From the NCBI GenBank assembly GCA_022450155.1, contig JAKUQR010000006.1:88307-152306 (forward strand): a stretch of 64,000 bases of DNA, read 5' to 3'. Below, in pieces: positions 1 to 9,165 of the stretch (positions are counted from its first letter, which is position 1; the number at the start of each line of letters is the position of its first letter). Position numbers and translations under genes: made by a program. Source of the stretch: Gammaproteobacteria bacterium (GTDB taxonomy: Bacteria > Pseudomonadota > Gammaproteobacteria > Arenicellales > UBA868). The notes under the pieces were generated by a model. It was not told where the DNA came from and ran no database searches. It saw nothing but the letters and a program-made list of their open reading frames with translations.

Positions 1-989
1 CAGATCGGTCCGCGCACGTTGGACTGAATACCGGCTTCTCCAAGCGCCGGCACCAGCTCGAGTGCGGCGGCCCAATTGTCTTCAACCGCAGCCATGTCTT
101 CCGGCAGCAGGTCTGCGCCGAACCACTCGGGCACACTGTCCCGGGCAAAATGCTCCAGGCGGTCGGGTTGTTCATAAGGGCCAAACATCAGCCCGTCCCG
201 TTCTTCCCGCACATAGCCGTTGATCGCTTCATTACGCAGGACCGGCAGCTCGGGCAGTCCTTGGTCTTGTCGTTCACGGATCTGGGGTACGGTTTGGGTA
301 ACCCAGTACTGGTGCAGTAAGGGAAAGCAGGGCAGTTCAAGGCCCAGCATTCGTGCGGTGTGCTGGGCGTAATTGCCAGTGGCGGTCACCACGTGCTCGC
401 AGACGATGTCCCCCTGCGCTGAGACGACCTTCCACTCGCCTGAGCGCAGCCGTTCAATCGCCGTCACGTCCGTCTCCCGGTAGATGTTCGCCCCCAGTTG
501 CCGGGCTCCCTTGGCCAGGGCCTGGGTCACATCAGCCGGTGCGATGTGGCCGTCATCGGGGTTATAGACCGCACCCAGCAGTTTGTCGGTTCGGGTCATC
601 AACGGCCACAGATCAATGGCTTGTTCTGGTGTCAGAATCTCTGCCCGCACACCCTGGGTTTCTGCAATGGCAGCGTAGTTCAGGTACTCGTCCATACGGT
701 CTGGTGTTTCGGCAATACGCAGCTGGCCGCACTTGTGCCAGCCGATGCCCTGGCCTGTCTCTGCTTCCAGGTCTTCGTAGATCTCGATGGTCTTCTTGAT
801 GAGCCGGCCGAATTTGTAGGAAAACGAATAGATCGGGATCAGGCCGGCGGCGTGCCATGTAGAGCCCGCAGTCAGTTCGGTGCGCTCGAGCAGGCAGGCG
901 TCTGTCCAGCCGCGGTGCGCAAGACTGTACAGCACATTGACACCAACACAGCCGCCGCCGACGACAACAACCCGGGCATGTGATTGCAT
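1..989 (-). CDS. FAD-dependent dimethylglycine/sarcosine dehydrogenase-like oxidoreductase (C-terminus off window)
   Basis: The visible 329 residues begin with a Rossmann FAD motif (VVVGGGCVG, residues 7-15) and carry AGSTWHAAG near residue 42. In dimethylglycine and sarcosine dehydrogenases the His of this STWHAAG motif holds FAD covalently. The family oxidatively removes N-methyl groups and often passes the one-carbon unit to folate through a C-terminal GcvT domain, which would lie outside the window. ATG at 989 is preceded by AAGGACA about 9 bases upstream. It is the last visible gene of a long minus-strand run and follows the cupin by 19 bases. The exact amine substrate is not determined; the neighbouring Rieske oxygenases and DgcA-like protein suggest a betaine-derived methylamine. 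Confidence 0.85.
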   Translation of the reverse strand, partial: MQSHARVVVVGGGCVGVNVLYSLAHRGWTDACLLERTELTAGSTWHAAGLIPIYSFSYKFGRLIKKTIEIYEDLEAETGQGIGWHKCGQLRIAETPDRMDEYLNYAAIAETQGVRAEILTPEQAIDLWPLMTRTDKLLGAVYNPDDGHIAPADVTQALAKGARQLGANIYRETDVTAIERLRSGEWKVVSAQGDIVCEHVVTATGNYAQHTARMLGLELPCFPLLHQYWVTQTVPQIRERQDQGLPELPVLRNEAINGYVREERDGLMFGPYEQPDRLEHFARDSVPEWFGADLLPEDMAAVEDNWAAALELVPALGEAGIQSNVRGPI

Positions 990-1008
990 GACTAATTGTC
1001 CTTAAGAA

Positions 1009-1608
1009 TCAGCAGAAACGGTAGTGATCTAGGGATACGTCATCGCCGGTCCATGAATAGACTGTCAGCGCCGGTGTGCTATCCGTTCGCATAGCATGGG
1101 TCATCATGGATGGAATATCAATAATGTCGCCAGCCCCTTTTGCCTGGTAGGGTCCACCATCCAGCGACCAGCTGCCACAGCCGGCCAGAACGATATACAC
1201 CTCATCCGCCGGGTGAACATGATCGGCATAGTCGATACCTGAGATCAAGGCGAATAGACCGACCCGGAAACTCCGGTGCTTGACCAGACCTGTCGGGCCG
1301 ATCAGCTGACTGTAGGGCGTGTGTGACCGGGCGGATTCATGCCACTGAAGTTCTTTGGCCACTGCTATGATTTCGCAAACCGATGGCATCTGCGATTCGC
1401 TTTGCAACAGTTTTAGGATCGGACCTGGAAGGTCGCACAGTGTGTCGAGACTACTTATCGGCTGGACCGGTTCGGTGCTGATTGTGGTATCCACCGATTG
1501 GAGCAGATCGACGGTGCGGCGACAGGCATCACTGGACCCACGGTCGAATTCCGCCGTGATGGCAGTCAGCAGGGTATCAACAGCAGTTTGAATCGATTCA
1601 GGACGCAT
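1009..1608 (-). CDS. DMSP-lyase-family cupin protein
   Basis: A single C-terminal cupin follows a helical N-terminal half of about 90 residues, the layout of DddQ/DddL-type dimethylsulfoniopropionate lyases. The metal-binding pattern HxHxxxExY is present (H130, H132, E136, Y138) with a later His in THAMRT (H171). The family cleaves DMSP to dimethyl sulfide and acrylate, but many homologues have unknown substrates. I used the ATG at 1608; a TTG two codons upstream is also open. It lies in an amine-demethylation operon rather than with acrylate genes, so a lyase acting on another onium compound is possible. The family call is firm; the substrate is inferred. Confidence 0.7.
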   Translation of the reverse strand: MRPESIQTAVDTLLTAITAEFDRGSSDACRRTVDLLQSVDTTISTEPVQPISSLDTLCDLPGPILKLLQSESQMPSVCEIIAVAKELQWHESARSHTPYSQLIGPTGLVKHRSFRVGLFALISGIDYADHVHPADEVYIVLAGCGSWSLDGGPYQAKGAGDIIDIPSMMTHAMRTDSTPALTVYSWTGDDVSLDHYRFC

Positions 1609-1661
1609 ATGCAACGTGAAGCTAGGCTGGGGATTACGCAGATGTTACGCTCAGCAATACC

Positions 1662-3197
1662 TCACGATCCAGCCACATCGCCCACCCGGCGCACACGAAC
1701 GCGAAGACTGTTGCCGGGCAGATAAGACAGTGGTATATCTTCGGTTTCGATGGTTGTCAGCGTGGCTTCAGCCGCACCCGCCGCGAGGGCCCGCGATGTC
1801 GCCAGCTGAGTGGCTTGTTCGATCGCTTCCGTGCGCGAGAGATCCCGAAAGATCTGGTCGACCTCGCCGGATACCTGTGCAATGGCCGCACCCACTGCGT
1901 TGGCACAGTCGCCATGGGTGACATGATGCAGGTCGGACACACCCCTGAGTCGGTCGGGTACCAGAAACGCACCCCCGCCGACCGCGATCAGTGGTGTATC
2001 GCCGGCGCGGGTTTTAACCCGGTCGACGGCTTCTTCCAGGAGCCGTTCACATTCAGTCAGTACTGCAGATTGTGTGTCGGTGTCGATGCTGTGCAGAAGT
2101 TCTGCATTACCGAGGTCGAGCAGGCCGCGGGCGACGGCGATGTCTGTTGCCGTCAGTTGACTGCCGCCAAAAATAAGCCCGTCATGTATCAGCTGGTAGC
2201 CGACCGACAGCGGGCCGACCTGCAGTGGATCAAGGCAGACATGACTGCCGCCGCCCAGTCCGAATGACAGCAATTCCGGCATCCGGAACAGAGTGCGCAC
2301 ACCACCGATCTCGACAACCGTGTTGGACTCCCGCGGGAAACCACTGACCAGTTGGCCCACATCGGTTGTGGTGCCGCCAACATCGACTACGATGGCATCG
2401 TCTATGCTGGATAGATAGGCAGCGCCGCGCATGGAGTTGGTGGCGCCGGAGGCAAAACTGTAAACCGGAAACCGGATCGCTGTTGCGGCCTCGACCACCG
2501 TACCGTCGTTCTGGGTGATATACAGCGGTGTGTTGATACCGACTTGATGGAGTGCTGCCTCAAATGCGTTGATGGTCTGAACTGCCAGACCGCTCAATGC
2601 TGCGTTCAGCAGCGCAACATTTTCCCGCTCCAGCAACCCGATCCGACCCAGGTCGGACGAAAGCGTGATCACGGCGCTGGGAATTTCGTCCGCAACGATG
2701 GCGGCGGCACGTTGTTCGTGGTCGGCATCAATGGGGGAAAAGATCGACGCTATGGCAATCGCGGTCAGACCCTGGTCACGCATTTCAGTAGCCGCCTGAC
2801 GAATGGCGTCCTCATCCAGGGGTAGGATGGGCCGACCGTCGTATTCATGACCACCTTCGACCGACCACACACCTCCCTTGGCGATGTTTGCGAGGTCACC
2901 CGGCCAGTCACAGAACGGCATCAGGCTGCTGCTGACTGGATCACCAATACGCAGCGCGCCGACTGGCGACAGAGAACGGCGCTGCACGATCGCATTCACA
3001 AAATGTGTGGTGCCGATCATCACGCTGTCAACATCGCCCTGACCGGCAGGTTCAGCACGCAGTGCTGACAGAGCTGCGATGATGCCGCCGGTCACGTCTT
3101 CGCTGGTGGGCGCTTTCACCGCGCGCAGGACTTCACCGTTCTTGATCAGGACTGCATCGGTGTTGGTGCCGCCAACGTCGATGCCGATGCGTCTCAT
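1662..3197 (-). CDS. hyuA: Hydantoinase/oxoprolinase HyuA-type ATPase subunit
   Basis: This 511-residue protein has the hydantoinase/oxoprolinase layout: an N-terminal actin/ASKHA-like domain opening with GIDVGGTNTDAVL, and a second phosphate-binding segment around VVDVGGTTTDVG. Relatives use ATP to open five-membered lactam rings such as hydantoins or 5-oxoproline. At about 510 residues it is shorter than full-length HyuA (about 680-700). No HyuB-type subunit is present. Instead it overlaps the DUF917 gene by 4 bases (ATGA), as is common for this short subfamily. The ATP-dependent role is family-based; the ring substrate is unknown. Confidence 0.85.
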   Translation of the reverse strand: MRRIGIDVGGTNTDAVLIKNGEVLRAVKAPTSEDVTGGIIAALSALRAEPAGQGDVDSVMIGTTHFVNAIVQRRSLSPVGALRIGDPVSSSLMPFCDWPGDLANIAKGGVWSVEGGHEYDGRPILPLDEDAIRQAATEMRDQGLTAIAIASIFSPIDADHEQRAAAIVADEIPSAVITLSSDLGRIGLLERENVALLNAALSGLAVQTINAFEAALHQVGINTPLYITQNDGTVVEAATAIRFPVYSFASGATNSMRGAAYLSSIDDAIVVDVGGTTTDVGQLVSGFPRESNTVVEIGGVRTLFRMPELLSFGLGGGSHVCLDPLQVGPLSVGYQLIHDGLIFGGSQLTATDIAVARGLLDLGNAELLHSIDTDTQSAVLTECERLLEEAVDRVKTRAGDTPLIAVGGGAFLVPDRLRGVSDLHHVTHGDCANAVGAAIAQVSGEVDQIFRDLSRTEAIEQATQLATSRALAAGAAEATLTTIETEDIPLSYLPGNSLRVRVRRVGDVAGS

Positions 3198-4279
3198 GAC
3201 ACAAAGACAGAGGTATAGGGGATGTCGTAGCCGAACGCGCTGGGGCCAACCAGTTCGAGTCCCCGCGCTGAGAGAAACACCTCAGGCGGGGGTAGGGCAA
3301 TCACGCTGACGCGCTGTCCGTAACGGATCGTTTCGGTGCCGATGGCTTCCCCGGAGTCGCTGTTCAGTACACAGATCAGATCCGGGGACGTGACCCGCGG
3401 TGTGCCATCCTGCCAGGCAACGACCCACTCATTCTGGAAGCTGATCTGCATCAGTATGCCCTGGGAGTCATCCAGACCCTCCAGCGTGACCTGTCCACGC
3501 AAGAAACCTTCCGTGGTTCTTCGTTCAATGTCAGTCACCTTCCCGCTGTAGAGTCTTTTTCCCGGTTCGACACGAAGGATGGCTTCGATCGGATCGTGAT
3601 GCAGTTGTTGCGCGTTACGCACGGCCGAGCCAATTTCAATGGCCTTGGTGGTGGTATACGGAATCGCCCAGCGCTTGATTTCAGCGCCGCTTCGCGGTGC
3701 CTTGCAGGTTGCGGCGACCGATCCGTACTCAGTACAGATCTTGCGGCTGACGCGCTCCATCCATTTCCAGGAGGGTACTTTGTAGACGACTGATTCCACT
3801 CCCCGCGGATCGATACTGGTCAGCGGGTAGGGTCTTAAGTCGCCGACCGCGAAACTGGTCATTTGTGCTTCTGGGTAAGCACGGCCCATACAGTCGGCAT
3901 CGACGACGGGCCGGTCCAGGTGCGCGGCAGCCATGAGCGGCTGGATGGCATTGCCACCGCCGATCTCCAGGGACATGATGGCCTGAAAGTCGACGCCGGT
4001 GATCTCTTCCATGAGCGCGACGGCACGGGCCATATTGCGGCTGTCCGTCAGCCGTTCCTGACCAACCAGCGGCGCCCCCTGGTTGGAGACGACCGCGATC
4101 GTGTCGGTATCGCCCAGGGAGTCCGGAGAGATTAGACGGACGCGATGGCCTGCGGCATACAGCTGGCGCATGTTCAACAGACCCAGGTAAGGGCTGCCGC
4201 CGCCGCCCGTACCGAGGATCCACGCACCCACCGCCAACGACTCAATATCGTCCAGACTGAGTTCTCGTGTTTCGGTCAT
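3194..4279 (-). CDS. DUF917 / S-methyl-thiohydantoin desulfurase-like protein
   Basis: The 361-residue product shows the DUF917 signature near the N-terminus (WILGTGGGGSPYLG, residues 17-30), the QGAPLVGQERL segment and a C-terminal beta-rich domain. From general knowledge, DUF917 domains have been renamed after an S-methyl-thiohydantoin desulfurase, a metal enzyme acting on a thiohydantoin ring; most members are uncharacterised. It is translationally coupled to AroM upstream and HyuA downstream (4-base overlaps on both sides). This context supports joint processing of a hydantoin- or lactam-like ring. Family call firm, reaction inferred. Confidence 0.85.
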   Translation of the reverse strand: MTETRELSLDDIESLAVGAWILGTGGGGSPYLGLLNMRQLYAAGHRVRLISPDSLGDTDTIAVVSNQGAPLVGQERLTDSRNMARAVALMEEITGVDFQAIMSLEIGGGNAIQPLMAAAHLDRPVVDADCMGRAYPEAQMTSFAVGDLRPYPLTSIDPRGVESVVYKVPSWKWMERVSRKICTEYGSVAATCKAPRSGAEIKRWAIPYTTTKAIEIGSAVRNAQQLHHDPIEAILRVEPGKRLYSGKVTDIERRTTEGFLRGQVTLEGLDDSQGILMQISFQNEWVVAWQDGTPRVTSPDLICVLNSDSGEAIGTETIRYGQRVSVIALPPPEVFLSARGLELVGPSAFGYDIPYTSVFVS

Positions 4280-4950
4280 TCCAGCAGTCCCCGGATGGCG
4301 CGGCCGGTGACCGTGATGGCCAGCAGCGTGGGCACACCCACAATGGCCGAGGCGATGGCTTTGCTCTCGGGGGTATAACTCATACAGTCCATCGCGACGA
4401 GGTCCGGTTTTAGGTGTGCCAGGCGTTCGGCGGCCGCTCGTGTGTGGGTATCATCCGCACTGGGGCGCAAAGCTTCGGCGACCACCTCCACACCAGTGCG
4501 CTGCCACTTCGCCGCCAGCTTGTTTGATTGTTCGGGCAGCGGGATGAGCAGTCCCAGCCGCCCGCGCGGGAGCAAACTCTCGGCAAGCGCATTGAGAATT
4601 CGCGAGGGAAAGATCACACCGGTATCACCGTCCATCGGAGGAAACTCGCCAGTGCAGGCAAAGACCAGCGTATCGGCGCCATCGCCACGAAGTTGTTGCA
4701 GTGTGTTGGACGCCCGTTCAATCGCGTGGGTTTTTGAGATTTTGACGTCAACCCCGCCGCGTAGCCGGGTGTACAGCGTATCGGCACCATCCATCGGTGG
4801 GCGCTGGGCGATCGGGTCATCGGTCAGGTTATCCAGACAGCCCCGCAACAGGATACGGGTGGACGAAGGTGTCTGCTCGGAAAACAGTGCGGCAATATCA
4901 TCGCGCGGTGCCTGCCCGATCGTGGCAATGCCCAACGTGCGTTCGGTCAT
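4276..4950 (-). CDS. AroM family protein
   Basis: About 224 residues beginning TERTLGIATIGQAPRDD, the characteristic opening of the AroM family; the fold resembles Asp/Glu/hydantoin racemases. Segments resembling racemase active-site loops are visible (FACTGEFP near residue 90 and AMDCMSYT near 190), each with one Cys. AroM itself has no settled function. It overlaps DUF917 by 4 bases and follows an SDR gene. I chose the ATG at 4950 over a GTG one codon upstream. With HyuA and DUF917 next to it, a racemase or lyase step on a hydantoin-like compound is a reasonable but unproven guess. Confidence 0.8.
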   Translation of the reverse strand: MTERTLGIATIGQAPRDDIAALFSEQTPSSTRILLRGCLDNLTDDPIAQRPPMDGADTLYTRLRGGVDVKISKTHAIERASNTLQQLRGDGADTLVFACTGEFPPMDGDTGVIFPSRILNALAESLLPRGRLGLLIPLPEQSNKLAAKWQRTGVEVVAEALRPSADDTHTRAAAERLAHLKPDLVAMDCMSYTPESKAIASAIVGVPTLLAITVTGRAIRGLLE

Positions 4951-4965
4951 CACCGAGACAGGGGT

Positions 4966-5697
4966 TCAGGGCAGGGGCAGTCGTGCCAGTCGTCCGCCAT
5001 CGACCGTGTAGATCTGACCTGTGACAAACGAGGCGTCATCTGAGACCAGCCAGGCGACCAGTGATGCGACTTCTTCGGGTGTGCCGGTACGGCCCACCGG
5101 GTGGATACGGCCGAGCTCCTCGCGGAAGCGCGCCGGGTCCGGCATCGACTCGATGAAGTCGGTATTGAGTTCGGTATCAATCCAGCCCGGTGCGACGGCG
5201 TTACAGCGGATGCCGTCCGGCCCGTGATCGACTGCAACAGCGCGTGTTAGCGCATGCAGGCCCGCTTTGGACGCACAGTAGGCTGGGTGGCGTGCATTCG
5301 AGCCCAGGCCTTCGATGGAGCCGATGTTCACAATACGGCCGCCGTCTCGAAGATAGGGCAGTGCCTGTTTGATCAGAAGAAAAGGTGCCCGAAGATTAAC
5401 GGCCAGCGTTCGGTCCCAGTCCTCAACCGACATTTTTTCGACAGTCGCCTCCAGCATTATGCCCGCGTTGTTAATCAGAATATCGAGCTGTCCAGCGTGT
5501 TCAGTGACGTGCTCAATAATCTGGCGGGGGGCGTCGGTGTCGGCGAGATCGGCGCAGATGCTGTCAAATTCAGGGTCGTCCTGCCGTTGTGCGGTAAACA
5601 CCTGAATTCCCTGGCTAGCCAGATTCCGGGCACAGGCCTGTCCGATGCCGCTGCGCCCGCCCGTAACCAACGCAACCTGTTTACGGTCTGTCGTCAT
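4966..5697 (-). CDS. SDR family oxidoreductase (first of three in the operon)
   Basis: Classical short-chain dehydrogenase of 243 residues with TGGRSGIG cofactor motif near residue 12, NNAG near 87, a catalytic Ser in IGSIEG and YCASK near 150. The C-terminal [14 protein letters not shown] and VDGG segments are typical. It probably oxidises or reduces an alcohol/ketone with NAD(P). Its start overlaps the stop of the upstream SDR by 4 bases, so the two are translationally coupled. It is distinct in sequence from its two neighbours and so is not a recent duplication. Substrate unknown. Confidence 0.9.
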   Translation of the reverse strand: MTTDRKQVALVTGGRSGIGQACARNLASQGIQVFTAQRQDDPEFDSICADLADTDAPRQIIEHVTEHAGQLDILINNAGIMLEATVEKMSVEDWDRTLAVNLRAPFLLIKQALPYLRDGGRIVNIGSIEGLGSNARHPAYCASKAGLHALTRAVAVDHGPDGIRCNAVAPGWIDTELNTDFIESMPDPARFREELGRIHPVGRTGTPEEVASLVAWLVSDDASFVTGQIYTVDGGRLARLPLP

Positions 5698-6425
5698 GTC
5701 ACTGGCTTTCCGCCATTGACTTCAACCAGCGCGCCGCACATGTAGCGCGACTGATCAGAGACGAGAAACAGCACCACATCGGCGATCTCTTCCGGTTGGG
5801 CGATATGCCCCAGCGGTACGGACCGATTGAGATCATCAATGGCTTTTTCAGGATCGATGCCGCGGGCACTGAATCCCGAGCGCAGCATGGGCGTGTTCAC
5901 TTCGTTGGGGCAGACGGCGTTCACACGGATGCCCTGGTGGGCGTGGTCATGGCCCAGGCACTGCGTCATCGATGCGAGTGCTGCTTTAGACATGCAGTAG
6001 AGCGGATGATTCGGGCCAGGCCGTACACCCCAGCAGGATGAGACATTGACAATGGCACCACCGCCATTGGCAGCCAGGATCGGTATGGCCGCCCGGCAGA
6101 TACGGAAAGGTGCTTCGACGTTGACAGCCATAGACTGAACGTAGTCATCGTCCGTTGAGTCAGTAATAACACCGCGGCGGATGATCCCGGCGTTGTTGAT
6201 CACAATATCAAGACCGCCCAGGGCTTCGCGAGTTTTTGCGGGCAGTGCATCGCAGTGCGCGGAATCGGTAAGGTCCCCAAGGATAGCGACATCACACGGG
6301 ATACCTTCGAGCTGAATATCTGTGGCCGCAATAGCCGCACCCGCGTCGGTCAGCGCCCTGACGATGGCCTGGCCAATACCCCCGGCCGCGCCGGTGACCA
6401 GTGCTTTTTTTCCAGATAATGTCAT
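5694..6425 (-). CDS. SDR family oxidoreductase (second of three)
   Basis: 243 residues with TGAAGGIG at about residue 11, NNAG at about 86, VSSCWG Ser region and YCMSK catalytic pair. Ends with VNGG, the usual SDR C-terminus. The stop overlaps the next gene (ATGA at 5694-5697). A 57-base gap separates it from the upstream SDR. It likely handles one redox step of the same pathway as its neighbours; the substrate cannot be deduced. Confidence 0.9.
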   Translation of the reverse strand: MTLSGKKALVTGAAGGIGQAIVRALTDAGAAIAATDIQLEGIPCDVAILGDLTDSAHCDALPAKTREALGGLDIVINNAGIIRRGVITDSTDDDYVQSMAVNVEAPFRICRAAIPILAANGGGAIVNVSSCWGVRPGPNHPLYCMSKAALASMTQCLGHDHAHQGIRVNAVCPNEVNTPMLRSGFSARGIDPEKAIDDLNRSVPLGHIAQPEEIADVVLFLVSDQSRYMCGALVEVNGGKPVT

Positions 6426-6479
6426 CGATGTATTTTGGGCGTGCTCACACCTATCAGGACATTTTGGGAGGACACCAGC

Positions 6480-7262
6480 CTAAAATAGTCCCGGTTGCAG
6501 CGGTGAGGCAGCCACGAGCCCGCCATCCACGGTCATCGACTGGCCGGTCATGAACGCACTCTGGTCTGAGGCCAGCCACACGGCAGCGGCGGCAATGTCT
6601 TCCGGCTGACCCAGCCGGCCCACCGCATGCCGGGCCAGTGCGTCCGCTTTGGATGCGGCTGGATTTCTGGCGAGATCGAAGGCGGCATCAATCATGCCGG
6701 TTGTAATCCAGCCCGGGCAGATGGTGTTGCAGCGGATACCTTCGGCACCGTGGTCTACCGCAATCGATCGACTCAGACCTGCGACAAACGCTTTGGATGC
6801 GTTGTATAGCGCCATGGTCGGGTCCGCATGCTCGCCACTGATCGAGCCGATGTTGATAATCGAACCACCGCCTGAAGCCGTCATGATCGGTATGAAGCGC
6901 CGGCAAACCAGAAACACCCCCCGCGCGTTGGTGCCCATCAGCTGGTCCCAGTCCGCATCGGTGCTGTCGACCACGGTTTTTTCGAGCTGAACTCCGGCGT
7001 TGTTGACGAGGATGTCGATGTCGCCGAGTTGATCGACCGCAAATTCAGCCAGTGTGTCGACCTCATCTCGCTCACTGACATCAGCCTGCAGCCAGTGAAC
7101 CGCGTCCGGCAGATCGCTATCGGCTGCGTGTCGGCTGCTGGTCACCACCTGTGCGCCTTCGGCGACAAATTTGTCCACGATGGCGCGGCCGATCCCACGA
7201 CTGCCGCCGGTGACCACGGCGGTCTTGTTCTGCAGTTGTCCGGTACCAGTCGGGTAATTCAT
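6480..7262 (-). CDS. SDR family oxidoreductase (third of three)
   Basis: About 260 residues with TGGSRGIGRAI cofactor motif near residue 20, NNAG near 96, IGSISG Ser region, YNASK catalytic pair and VDGG near the C-terminus. I chose the ATG at 7262 because it forms a 4-base ATGA overlap with the stop of the upstream Rieske oxygenase, indicating translational coupling. An ATG three codons earlier is also in frame. Coupling to the oxygenase suggests it acts on the hydroxylated or demethylated product. Confidence 0.9.
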   Translation of the reverse strand: MNYPTGTGQLQNKTAVVTGGSRGIGRAIVDKFVAEGAQVVTSSRHAADSDLPDAVHWLQADVSERDEVDTLAEFAVDQLGDIDILVNNAGVQLEKTVVDSTDADWDQLMGTNARGVFLVCRRFIPIMTASGGGSIINIGSISGEHADPTMALYNASKAFVAGLSRSIAVDHGAEGIRCNTICPGWITTGMIDAAFDLARNPAASKADALARHAVGRLGQPEDIAAAAVWLASDQSAFMTGQSMTVDGGLVAASPLQPGLF

Positions 7263-8404
7263 GGGCTGCATGCCCTGCGATAGGCATCGAGTACAAGGCC
7301 GTGAAAATGATGGACCCCATGTTCACTCAAACCGGACCCCGTGGGATCCACCACATAACGACCCTGATTGAAGGCTGGAGTCTGCATGCCGCGCTGTACG
7401 CTTTCGACCAGCCCGATGTCTTCAGGCTGCAGTACGTCATCAATGAATTGGATCGCTTGCATTTCAGCATCGGTGGGTGTGTCGGTTTCAAAAAAGAAAT
7501 CAAATTCCTCATAGGTCTCTCCCGCATTGACCGGAATAAAGCGCCATACCATGAAGTTACCTCTGCCTGGGTAACGCATCAGGGCCATGTTGGGCCAAAG
7601 ATACCAGACCGCGTGGTCGGTCACACTCACATCGTCGACGCCATAGGCCTGGTTTTCGGTGCGGCCGGCTTTGGCCATGTGGCTGGAATAGATGCCGTGG
7701 GTTTTGACTTTGTAGGTATCCATCTCTACTAGTGTCACAAAATCTTTGTGAGCCACGGGGCAGTGATAGCACTCCAGAAAATTGTCGACGATGGCTTTCC
7801 AGTTGGCTTTCAGGTGATAGGTCAAACGGTGTGCAAAGGTCAGCTCTGCGAGATCCGGTGCATAGGTCATTATTTCCTGGGCGAGGTCACCGCTTTGCTC
7901 AGCCAGTGCTGAAGCGTCAGGGCTGAGATTGACAAAAATCAGGTGACAGAAGAGCTCGACCTGGATGGGTTGCAGGCGAATGTCACTGTCCCGGAAGTTT
8001 TCGATCAGTTCACTGCGCCGCGCGCGCCGCAGCGATCCATTGAGATCGTAAACCCAGCCGTGGTACGGGCACGTGATGGTGCTGGTGATGCCTTCACCCT
8101 GCAGCAGTTCATGTCCCCGGTGCTGACAGACGTTGTAAAAAGCCTGGAGGACACCGCCGGTATCGCGGGCCACAAAGATGCTCTGGCCCTGTAGGGATGC
8201 GGTGACATAGTTACCGGGTTGGCGCAGCTTTTCTTCGTGACACACGAACTGCCAGGTCCGGTGGAATATTTGCTCGCGTTCAGCAGTCAGAAAACGGTCA
8301 TCGCGGTAGCAGTCACTGTGGATCGAACTCGAGCGCGCGGCGACCGGATCATAGCCCCGTCCTATATGATCGATATCAGCGCACGTCAGTGGGGTTGCGG
8401 TCAT
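7259..8404 (-). CDS. Rieske non-heme iron oxygenase, alpha subunit (ECYHC type)
   Basis: A 381-residue oxygenase. The N-terminal Rieske [2Fe-2S] centre is CQH (C93, H95) and CPYH (C112, H115). The mononuclear iron site is in DNFLECYHCPVAH (E211, H214, H219), with D207 at the position of the usual bridging Asp. Closest known types by motif are choline/glycine-betaine/carnitine oxygenases that remove or hydroxylate N-methyl groups. It overlaps the GNAT gene upstream and the SDR downstream by 4 bases each. No reductase gene is visible nearby, so electrons must come from a distant partner. Confidence 0.9.
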   Translation of the reverse strand: MTATPLTCADIDHIGRGYDPVAARSSSIHSDCYRDDRFLTAEREQIFHRTWQFVCHEEKLRQPGNYVTASLQGQSIFVARDTGGVLQAFYNVCQHRGHELLQGEGITSTITCPYHGWVYDLNGSLRRARRSELIENFRDSDIRLQPIQVELFCHLIFVNLSPDASALAEQSGDLAQEIMTYAPDLAELTFAHRLTYHLKANWKAIVDNFLECYHCPVAHKDFVTLVEMDTYKVKTHGIYSSHMAKAGRTENQAYGVDDVSVTDHAVWYLWPNMALMRYPGRGNFMVWRFIPVNAGETYEEFDFFFETDTPTDAEMQAIQFIDDVLQPEDIGLVESVQRGMQTPAFNQGRYVVDPTGSGLSEHGVHHFHGLVLDAYRRACSP

Positions 8405-9108
8405 CCTCTGGCCTTGAGCAGCGGGGCGGTCAGTGTTGACAGCCGGGTTTTTTGATTGCCGTCATGATCAAAATTGTCTGGATCAAGCCACTGTTCAAAA
8501 GCTAGCTTGAGATCAGGCCATTCCCGATCGATGGTGGCATACCAGGCCGTGTCACGGTTGCGTTGTTTATACACGGTGGCCTGACGGAAGATGCCTTCAT
8601 AAGACAGGCCCAGTCTCTGGGCCGCCGTGCGGGATGGCGCATTGAGCGTATCGCATTTCCACTCATAACGCCGGTAGCCCAGTTCAAATGCCTGTTTCAT
8701 CATCAGGTACATCGCTTCAGTCGCGGCCGGCTTTCTTTGCAGTAGCGGGGAGTAGTGGATATGGCCGACTTCGATCGTCCCCGCTAGTGGCGTGATTCTG
8801 AGGTAACTGGCAATCCCGACGGCGGTCTGGCTTTCACTGTCGATGATGGCAAAGAAAAATGGATCATCCAGCTTGGCCATACCACTCAGCCAGGTGTGGA
8901 ACTCGACATAGTTCTCGAATGGGCCCTGCGGCAGGTAGGTCCAGTTGTGACCTTCGGTATCGAGCGCATGCGAATCGAACAGCGATTGTCCATCGTGGTC
9001 CGCGTCAAGACGTTCGAGCTGGCAGTACCGTCCGATCATCGGTTCTGCAGGCGGCCTGACCGGTGGGGTCCAGTCGTCTACGGCAAAACCAATTGGTTGA
9101 ATGGTCAT
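8401..9108 (-). CDS. GNAT family N-acetyltransferase (RimJ/RimL-like)
   Basis: 235 residues with the layout of the RimJ/RimL branch of GNAT proteins: an N-terminal GRYCQLERLDADHDGQSLF segment, a central VGIASYLRI strand, EVGHIHYSP, and a C-terminal ATVYKQRNRDTAWYATIDREWP typical of these acetyltransferases. It would transfer an acetyl group from acetyl-CoA to an amine or protein N-terminus. Coupled by ATGA to the downstream Rieske gene. An acetyltransferase inside a demethylation operon could protect or activate an amine intermediate; this is inference. Confidence 0.85.
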   Translation of the reverse strand: MTIQPIGFAVDDWTPPVRPPAEPMIGRYCQLERLDADHDGQSLFDSHALDTEGHNWTYLPQGPFENYVEFHTWLSGMAKLDDPFFFAIIDSESQTAVGIASYLRITPLAGTIEVGHIHYSPLLQRKPAATEAMYLMMKQAFELGYRRYEWKCDTLNAPSRTAAQRLGLSYEGIFRQATVYKQRNRDTAWYATIDREWPDLKLAFEQWLDPDNFDHDGNQKTRLSTLTAPLLKARG

Positions 9109-9165
9109 CGCTTCAGATTGTTTTCGTCGTGCGAAATTGCCGGCTCAGATGAATTAATGCCCGCT

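Noticed and set aside
353..983. Overlapping plus-strand frames over the DMGDH-like gene
   Set aside because: The minus strand gives a clear, conserved flavoprotein; the plus-strand frames are compositional shadows.
3250..3270. GTTCGAGTCC resembling a tRNA T-arm
   Set aside because: It lies within the DUF917 coding sequence and no acceptor or anticodon stems can be built around it.
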